Positions 1-4,236 of a stretch of 8,788 nt of DNA are shown in pieces. Source of the stretch: Patulibacter sp. (lineage in GTDB: Bacteria; Actinomycetota; Thermoleophilia; Solirubrobacterales; Solirubrobacteraceae); the NCBI GenBank assembly GCA_031119595.1, contig JAVHXX010000163.1, positions 1-8,788 of the forward strand, in the 5' to 3' direction. The notes beneath the pieces were generated by a model. It was not told where the DNA came from. It saw only the letters and a list, made by a program, of their open reading frames with translations, and ran no database searches. Made by a program: the position numbers and the translations under genes. Position 1 is the stretch's first letter, and every line of letters begins with the position of its first letter.

Positions 1-75
1 ACCTGGACGCCGAGAGCGGGTGTCCGGTGGCAGGCGGCCAGCGGGGGTCGAGGCGCTTCGGGGCGACTCGGAGGA

Positions 76-120
76 GGGGTCGAGGGGCGGCGGGTCGGCG
101 GGGGCGGCGGGGCGGCGGGG
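76..120 (+). other. Potential G-quadruplex tract
   Basis: Six runs of three to five G (76-79, 84-87, 92-94, 100-104, 109-112, 117-120) are separated by loops of only four or five bases, mostly CGGC. This meets the usual sequence rule for an intramolecular G-quadruplex on the + strand, with spare runs. It lies immediately upstream of the direct repeat array. Whether it folds in the cell is not known. In DNA of this GC content such tracts can also arise from simple-repeat drift. Confidence 0.5.
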
Positions 121-123
121 CGG

Positions 124-630
124 CGGCTCGCCGGCCGAGACTGGTGAGGGACGGGGCCCGGTGGCGTTCCGCTCGGGAGTCGGTGGTGGTGCGGGGCGGG
201 GTCCGTCCGCGCCGAAGGCGGCGGAGACTGGCGAGGGACGGGCCGGGCGGCGTTCCGCTCGGGCGTGCGTGGTGTCGCGGGGCGGGGTTCGTCCGCGCCG
301 AAGGCGGCGGAGACTGGCGAGGGACGGGCCGGGTGGCGTTCCGTTCGAGCGTCGGTGGGGTCGCGGGGCGGGGTCGTCCGCGCCGACGGCGGCGGAGACT
401 GCGCGGAACGGGGCCGGGTGGTGTTCAGTTCGAACGTAGGTGGTTCTGCGGGGCGGGATACGCCCGCGCCGAAGGCGGCGGAGACTGGCGAGGGACGGGG
501 CCGGGTGGTGTTCAGTTCGAACGTAGGTGGTGCTGCGGGGCGGGATACGCCCGCGCCGAAGGCGGCGGAGACTGGTGTGGGCGAGGCCCGGGTGGCGGTC
601 CGCTCCTGGCGCGGGGTGCGGCCCGCTTGG
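124..630 (+). repeat. Direct tandem array of ~86-87 bp units (six copies)
   Basis: The anchor GAGACTGG or GAGACTGC begins at 137, 224, 310, 395, 481 and 568, giving spacings of 87, 86, 85, 86 and 87. Each complete unit contains a G-rich half (GGGACGGG, then a GTTC element, then GCGGGGCGGG) and a hairpin of the form TCCGCGCC-GAA-GGC(G)GCGGA just before the anchor. Blocks 410-488 and 497-575 differ at one base (445 T versus 532 G), which indicates recent duplication. The first and last copies are degenerate. Copies 4 and 5 carry the palindrome GTTCGAAC. The period is not a multiple of three and no protein frame is preserved, so this is a non-coding tandem repeat. There are no spacers, so it is not a CRISPR. 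Related units occur inverted at 905-1205. Confidence 0.85.
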
Positions 631-814
631 CACGTGGGTGGCGACCCGCGCGACGGCCTGTGGCACGTGCGGGGGACATCGGCGTTGCGGTGCTCGATGC
701 GCCGGGAAACAGTCGGAGGTGAGGGCTCGGATTTTGAGCCGCGAGCTCGCACCGTTCTTCGGTAAGACCGGTTTTGGGCCTCGTGCGTTGCCATCAGGGG
801 ACTCCGAGCGTTCG

Positions 815-877
815 ACCGGAAGTTAGACGGAGAAATCGGCAGCAATGTCCTGTCGATTTCTCCGTCCAACTCCCGGT
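815..877. repeat. Long near-perfect inverted repeat (28-bp arms, 7-nt loop)
   Basis: The left arm is 815-842, the loop CAATGTC is 843-849 and the right arm is 850-877. The core GACGGAGAAATCG (826-838) pairs perfectly with 854-866. Of 28 positions only three are imperfect: 820/872, 825/867 and 839/853. Read as minus-strand RNA, two of these become G-U wobbles and one is a mismatch. As plus-strand RNA there is one wobble and two mismatches, so the minus transcript folds slightly better. The hairpin sits between two arrays of opposite orientation. It has no T-tract on either side. It could act as a transcription barrier, an RNA processing site, or the core of a small palindromic element. It is far stronger than chance would give, but its function is inferred only. 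Confidence 0.85.
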
Positions 878-904
878 GCATCGCAATTGGGGGACAAAGA
901 GCGC

Positions 905-1205
905 CCACCGGCCCCGCCCCAGGCGCCCGCCACCCCGGCCCCGTCCCTCGCAACGCACGCCCAGGCGCCCGCCACCCCGCCCGAACCCTCTCCGGCCGCG
1001 CGTCTCCCTTCGGAGACACGAACCCCACCCCACGCCGCGACCAACGCCCGAACGGAACACCCCAAACGTCTCACCTCTCGACACCCACGCCCCAAGCGCC
1101 CGCCACAACGAACCGTCCCTCGCAACGCACGCCCCAAGCGCCCGCCGCAACGAACCGTCCCTCGCAACGCACGCCCCAAGCGCCCGCCACGGGGGCCCCG
1201 TCCCT
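905..1205 (-). repeat. Second repeat array with 42-bp units, inverted relative to the first
   Basis: The element CCCCA(A/G)GCGCCCGCC recurs with its reference A at 921, 963, 1094, 1136 and 1178. This gives 42-bp spacing within the pair 921/963 and within the triplet 1094/1136/1178. The units around 1086-1125 and 1128-1167 differ at one base (1105 A, 1147 G). On the minus strand each unit carries GCGAGGGACGG. The older pair continues as GGGCCGGGG, matching the GCGAGGGACGGGGCCGGG core of the 124-630 array. The 42-bp period equals 14 codons, so all frames show a 14-residue repeat, but no frame has a start, domain or ribosome binding site that supports a gene. The five copies are split by a diverged 86-bp unit at 996-1062. 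Confidence 0.8.
996..1062 (-). repeat. Diverged inverted copy of the 86-bp unit with its own hairpin
   Basis: Read on the minus strand, this segment contains GTTCCGTTCGGGCGT, then a GGTCGCGGCG stretch, then GGGGTTCGT, then a CGAAGG hairpin, then GGAGACGCGCGG. These occur in the same order and at nearly the same spacing as in the + strand copy at about 337-405, which reads GTTCCGTTCGAGCGT ... GGAGACTGCGCGG. The hairpin arms differ from those of the first array: here they are a perfect six-base pair GTCTCC/GGAGAC (1002-1007 with 1012-1017) around a four-base loop. The fold is therefore kept while the sequence has changed. This copy links the two arrays as one repeat family. Confidence 0.7.
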
Positions 1206-1351
1206 CGGCGCAAGGTCGACCACCCGCGCTGATCGAGAGATCGCGCCGCAGACTCCGTTCGCGTGCGACCGGCTCAGGCCTCTGGGGCCGGGCCAGTCGC
1301 CCGCGGACGGAAGATGCAAGCAAGATCCGCTCAGCTCGCCGCAAACCTTGA

Positions 1352-1378
1352 GCCGCCAGGCGAACCCGCCTGGGCGGC
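1352..1378 (-). terminator. Hairpin terminator after the fliT-like gene
   Basis: GCCGCCAGGCG (1352-1362) pairs with CGCCTGGGCGGC (1367-1378) around the loop AACC. This gives an 11-bp stem with one bulged base, beginning six bases beyond the fliT-like stop codon. The downstream side on the minus strand (CTCAAGGTTTGCGG) has no clear T-run, as is common for GC-rich hairpin terminators in actinobacteria. It most likely ends the flagellar transcript before the repeat block. Confidence 0.65.
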
Positions 1379-1384
1379 CGGCCG

Positions 1385-1741
1385 CTACGCGGAGCGGTCG
1401 ACGGTGCTGGGTCCCGGGCCGCCGGTGGCGGGGACGTAGGCGCGACCGACGGACTGTCGGTGGCGGGCCTGCCCCATCTCGGCCGCGATGCGATCGCGTT
1501 CGATGATGAGGGTCTGTTCGGTCTGGGCGGCGAGGGCGAGGGCGCGGCGGATGGCGTCCTCGGCTGCCGCGGGTGCGACGTCCGGGAGATCGCGGAGGGC
1601 GGCGAGGCGCTCCTCGTTGAGGCGCGCGAGTTCGTCGAAGTGGCCGGCCTGCGCGAGGGCGCACTCGGTCTCGGCGACGTCGAGGAGCCGCAGGTACGGC
1701 AGGAGACGTTCGTCGTCGACGGCGGCGGCGGGGACGGACAC
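1385..1741 (-). CDS. fliT: FliT-like flagellar export chaperone
   Basis: This encodes a small, highly helical, mostly charged protein of 118 aa that lies directly after fliS. FliT proteins are cytoplasmic chaperones of about 100-120 aa that bind the cap protein FliD and deliver it to the flagellar export gate. Here residues 10-90 form an Ala/Leu/Glu/Arg-rich helical bundle with no cysteine-rich or catalytic motif, consistent with that fold. The tail (about 95-118, Gly/Pro/Ser-rich) looks disordered. The start is a GTG 23 bases after the fliS stop, with no obvious ribosome binding site, so it is probably translated by coupling to fliS. Sequence conservation in FliT and FlgN families is weak, so the call rests mainly on position, size and composition. 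A FlgN-like chaperone is the alternative. Confidence 0.6.
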   Translation of the reverse strand: MSVPAAAVDDERLLPYLRLLDVAETECALAQAGHFDELARLNEERLAALRDLPDVAPAAAEDAIRRALALAAQTEQTLIIERDRIAAEMGQARHRQSVGRAYVPATGGPGPSTVDRSA

Positions 1742-1764
1742 GGGCGGAAGGGTGGTGGGTGGCG

Positions 1765-2142
1765 TCAGCCGGCCTGGGCGGCGAGCGTCGCCCAGCTCTC
1801 GCGGAGCTCGCCGAGGAGATCCTTCACCTGGCGGAGCTTGTCGGGGCTCTGCTCGTAGCGGGCCTCGCCCATGAGCTTGAGGCAGAAGACGTAGATGCCC
1901 TGGAGGCGCGGGGCGATCTCGCCGCCACGCTCGATGTCGATGGTCGCGAGGAGCTCCTCGACGATGGCGACGGCGCGCTGGGTGGGCTCGTTCGCGCGGA
2001 TCGGCTCGCCGTGCTCGTGGAGCGCGATGGCCTTCATGAGGAATCGGTTCGCCCCGTCGTAGAGCATGACCACGAGCTGGACGGGCGAGGCCGTGAGAAC
2101 GGCGGACTCGCGGTAGGCGTTCGGTGTTGCGCTCCTGTACAT
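1765..2142 (-). CDS. fliS: Flagellin-specific chaperone FliS
   Basis: FliS binds the C-terminal helix of unpolymerised flagellin in the cytoplasm, stopping premature polymerisation and aiding export. The 125-aa product has the normal family length and its signature near the N-terminus: NAYRESAVLTASPVQLVVML (residues 8-27) followed by YDGANRFLMKA. The rest is the expected helical bundle, including ANEPTQRAVAIVEELLATID and the C-terminal YEQSPDKLRQVKDLLGELRESW. I chose the ATG at 2142 because it gives the usual FliS N-terminus and has AGGGAG just upstream. An in-frame ATG at 2196 would add 18 residues unlike the family. The gene lies 131 bases after fliD and 23 bases before the fliT-like gene, on the same strand. 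Confidence 0.93.
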   Translation of the reverse strand: MYRSATPNAYRESAVLTASPVQLVVMLYDGANRFLMKAIALHEHGEPIRANEPTQRAVAIVEELLATIDIERGGEIAPRLQGIYVFCLKLMGEARYEQSPDKLRQVKDLLGELRESWATLAAQAG

Positions 2143-2222
2143 CGTCTCCCTAACAATCGCCGCGAGAGGCCCCAACTTGAGCGCTGGTAAAACCAATGTC
2201 CGACTGGGAGCGGTGTCACGCC

Positions 2223-2249
2223 GGGCCGCTCAGGCGCCTCGGCGGGCCC
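2223..2249. other. GC-rich inverted repeat in the fliD-fliS gap
   Basis: GGGCC (2223-2227) and GGCCC (2245-2249) pair, and the inside contains the perfect palindrome AGGCGCCT (2232-2239). An alternative pairing is CCGC with GCGG. The element starts about 25 bases past the fliD stop. It could attenuate transcription or mark an mRNA processing site between fliD and fliS. It has no T-run, and stems of this size are common at this GC content. Confidence 0.3.
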
Positions 2250-2273
2250 TGAAATCGGTGGATCGGCCCAGGA

Positions 2274-3629
2274 TCAGGAGTTGGAGTTGCTGAGGCTCGC
2301 GAGCTGCGAGGTCAGCGAGGCCTGCATGCTCTTCGACGACTCGAGCGCCGCTTCCATCGCGGCGAACTGCGCGCGGAGGGTCGTCTGGTAGGCGTCGATG
2401 CGGGCGTCGAAATCGGAGAGCGACTTCGTCAGCCGGGTGATCGTGACGCCCTGCTGCGTGATGCGGTCGTCGATGCCCATCCCGGACGTCGTCTGCGGCG
2501 TCAGGACGGTGTTGAACGACTGCGAGAAGCCGGCGGTGCCGGTCTTCGCGCCGAGGAGCTCGCGCACGCCCTGCGGGTTCGCGGTGAGCGCCGCCTGGAA
2601 CTTCGTGGAATCGAAGACGAGCTTGCCGGCGACCGAATCGTTCGAGTAGGTCGCGGAACCGCTCGCCGCACCGGTGGTGATGCCCAGATCCGACATGGAG
2701 CTGAGGCCGCCGGTGAGGCCGGAGATCTGCTTGCCGACCGACGAACGCAGCTGGTCGAGCATCGTGTTGAGACCCGAGTCGCCGAAGAGCGTGCCCTTCT
2801 GCTGGTCCGAGGTCGTCGTGGCGTTCTTGACCGGCTGCTCGGTGATCGCCGCACGCGTGGTGGTGACGACGTCGTTGTACGCGTCGACGAACGCCTTCAT
2901 CTTCGCCGTGAGCGAGGCGGCGTCCGGGCCGGGCGTGCTGACCGTGAGGCCGGTCGAGCCGACCTTCGAGAGCGTGAGGTCGACGCCGGGGATGCCGCCG
3001 GTGACCTGGTTCGTCGGGGACGACTGGGTGGCGCCGCCGTCGATGTTGTACGTGGCGTCCTTGCCGTCGCGCTGCGAGGAGAGCGACAGCGAATCACCGC
3101 TGTAGTTGAAGGTGCTGGCGGAGCCGGTCGTGGTCGAGGAGACCACGAGCTTGCCGGCCGCGTTCACGGCGACGACACTGCCGCCGGCCTGGTTGATCGC
3201 GTTGACCGCGTCGTCGATCGAGGCGCCGGCCGAGATGTTGATCGACGTGGACCCGAAGGTCATCGTCGAATCGCTCGTCGGTGCCGTGTAGTCGAAGCTC
3301 TTCTGCGCCGACGACGCGAGCGACAGCACGTTGACGGTGTACGAGCCCGCGCCGGCCGCGCCGGTGCGGGTGGCCGTCATGACGCTCGAGTCGGAGCTCG
3401 TCGCCGTCTGCGTCGGGATCCAGTTGACGACCGACTGGAGGGCCTGGTTCGCACTCTGGAGCGTGTTGAGCTTCGTCTGGATGCCCTGGAGCACCGAGAC
3501 GCGCTTCTGCGCCTGCGTCTGCTGCAGCGCGATCGGCGCACGGCCCGCGGATTCCGCAGCGACGAGCTGCGTGACCATCGAGTCCGTGTCGAGGCCCGAT
3601 GCGAGGCCGGTGAGTGCGATGCCGGCCAT
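2274..3629 (-). CDS. fliD: Flagellar filament cap / hook-associated protein 2 FliD
   Basis: FliD forms the cap at the tip of the growing filament and helps flagellin subunits fold into place. It is exported through the flagellar secretion channel without a cleaved signal peptide. The 451-aa product, typical in length, opens with the FliD N-terminal signature GLASGLDTDSMVTQLVAAES (8-27), then a coiled-coil helix (about 35-68). A Flagellin_IN-like segment (ASIDDAVNAINQAGGSVVAV, about 136-155) follows. The C-terminal domain carries KGTLFGDSGLNTMLDQLRSS (278-297), LGITTG (315-320), the GKLVFDSTKFQAAL stretch (335-348) and a final helix from about 395 to the end, including QFAAMEAAL. There is no cysteine. 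The start overlaps the preceding gene's stop as TAATG, with GAGG seven bases upstream, implying translational coupling. fliS and a fliT-like chaperone follow. Confidence 0.97.
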   Translation of the reverse strand: MAGIALTGLASGLDTDSMVTQLVAAESAGRAPIALQQTQAQKRVSVLQGIQTKLNTLQSANQALQSVVNWIPTQTATSSDSSVMTATRTGAAGAGSYTVNVLSLASSAQKSFDYTAPTSDSTMTFGSTSINISAGASIDDAVNAINQAGGSVVAVNAAGKLVVSSTTTGSASTFNYSGDSLSLSSQRDGKDATYNIDGGATQSSPTNQVTGGIPGVDLTLSKVGSTGLTVSTPGPDAASLTAKMKAFVDAYNDVVTTTRAAITEQPVKNATTTSDQQKGTLFGDSGLNTMLDQLRSSVGKQISGLTGGLSSMSDLGITTGAASGSATYSNDSVAGKLVFDSTKFQAALTANPQGVRELLGAKTGTAGFSQSFNTVLTPQTTSGMGIDDRITQQGVTITRLTKSLSDFDARIDAYQTTLRAQFAAMEAALESSKSMQASLTSQLASLSNSNS

Positions 3630-4066
3630 TACGCGACCTCGGGTCCGTCGTCGTGGGGAGCCGGGACGACCCGCGACGCGAGGTGCGTGCCCTCGGCGTC
3701 CTGCAGGCGCATGATCACCGGCGCGCGGGTGGTGCCCGTCGCGTCCGGGGTCCAGCCCGTGGTGAGGTGGAGGAAGAGCCGATCGGCGGCGGCCTCGATG
3801 GCCGGGTCGACGGTGGCGGAAGGAGAGGCGACGCTCAGCGAGCGCGCGTTCGACTCGGGCGCGACGTGCGTGAGCGGCGACGTCGGACGGGCATCGGTGA
3901 TCCGGGCGACGTCACGGTCGCCGGAGGCGGCGTACGCGGCGAGGTCGAACACCTCGGCGAAGCGTTGGTTCCCCGGGTCGGTGGAACGACGGCCACGGTT
4001 GAGCGCACCCGCAGCGGGGTGGTCGTCGAAGCCGATGAGGCTTCCCATCGGTCGAGTGGGCTCCAT
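3629..4066 (-). CDS. Uncharacterised 145-aa protein in the flaG position before fliD
   Basis: I do not recognise this family with confidence. The product is cytoplasmic or exported by a non-classical route: it has no signal peptide or membrane segment. Residues 20-85 are polar and low in predicted structure. The C-terminal part (about 86-135) is a helix, VDPAIEAAADRLFLHL, then a probable beta stretch, RAPVIMRLQDAEGTHLASRVVPAP. That outline resembles FlaG, which has a disordered N-terminus, a short helix and a strand pair ending in a D.TG-type turn. FlaG genes usually sit beside fliD, but the FlaG core motif is not clearly present. The start at 4066 has AGGAGG ten bases upstream. An in-frame ATG at 4240 overlaps the previous stop as ATGA and would add 58 residues, but that extension has weaker GC bias at third positions. 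The stop overlaps the fliD start by one base. Confidence 0.75.
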   Translation of the reverse strand: MEPTRPMGSLIGFDDHPAAGALNRGRRSTDPGNQRFAEVFDLAAYAASGDRDVARITDARPTSPLTHVAPESNARSLSVASPSATVDPAIEAAADRLFLHLTTGWTPDATGTTRAPVIMRLQDAEGTHLASRVVPAPHDDGPEVA

Positions 4067-4075
4067 GATCCGTGT

Positions 4076-4082
4076 TCCTCCT
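4076..4082 (-). promoter_or_regulatory. Ribosome binding site that decides the 145-aa gene start
   Basis: On the minus strand this reads AGGAGGA, a near-perfect match to the anti-Shine-Dalgarno sequence, about nine to ten bases before the ATG at 4066. The spacing is slightly long. It favours 4066 over the upstream in-frame ATG at 4240. Confidence 0.65.
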
Positions 4083-4092
4083 GGAAGTACGC

Positions 4093-4113
4093 CGACGCCA
4101 TCCATTGGCATCG
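4093..4113 (-). other. Small hairpin upstream of the 145-aa gene
   Basis: On the minus strand CGATGCC and GGCGTCG pair (seven base pairs including one G-U) around the loop AATGGAT. The hairpin ends about ten bases before the AGGAGGA site. The whole gap of about 170 bases between the glycosyltransferase stop and this gene may hold a leader or promoter. I see no clear sigma-28 or sigma-70 boxes there. Confidence 0.3.
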
Positions 4114-4236
4114 CTTGGCTGCCGGCGGTGGGCCGACACTCCGTAGATCGCCCGTCACCCCGGCCCGCTGAAGGGACCACTGGACGGACGACCCAGAAAT
4201 CAGGCGCAGTGCCGTCGGCTCGGTGCGCCAGCGCAC

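Larger units (their letters stand above)
1..1384. other. Long gene-free, repeat-rich intergenic block
   Basis: I see no supportable gene in this stretch. Open frames run through it on both strands in several phases at once, which is expected where stop codons are rare. Their translations are Arg/Gly/Pro/Ala-rich with no domain, and none has a convincing ribosome binding site. The main repeat period (about 86-87 bp) is not a multiple of three, so no single frame keeps a protein repeat through the first array. The contents are a G-rich tract, a direct repeat array, a long hairpin, an inverted second array and the fliT terminator, each listed separately. Bases 631-814 hold only small inverted repeats (724-740 and 751-763) and two copies of TGGCACGTG (628-636 and 661-669). 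Bases 1206-1351 hold a small hairpin at 1226-1246 and nothing else I recognise. Confidence 0.75.

Noticed and set aside
431..445. tRNA-like T-arm in the repeats (GTTCGAAC)
   Set aside because: No acceptor, D-arm or anticodon arm surrounds it. It is a short palindrome within the unit.
124..1205. CRISPR array
   Set aside because: Units are contiguous, long and degenerate, with no unique spacers of regular length and no cas genes.
20..1351. Many overlapping open frames of 99-231 codons on both strands
   Set aside because: They coexist in several phases, are Arg/Gly/Pro-rich, cross a repeat whose period is not a multiple of three, and lack ribosome sites or domains. The frames reflect stop-poor GC-rich repeats.
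2143..2273. Internal promoter before fliS (GTGACA, 17 bases, TTGGTT on the minus strand)
   Set aside because: The -35 match is good but the proposed -10 agrees with consensus at only two positions. It is not strong enough to call.
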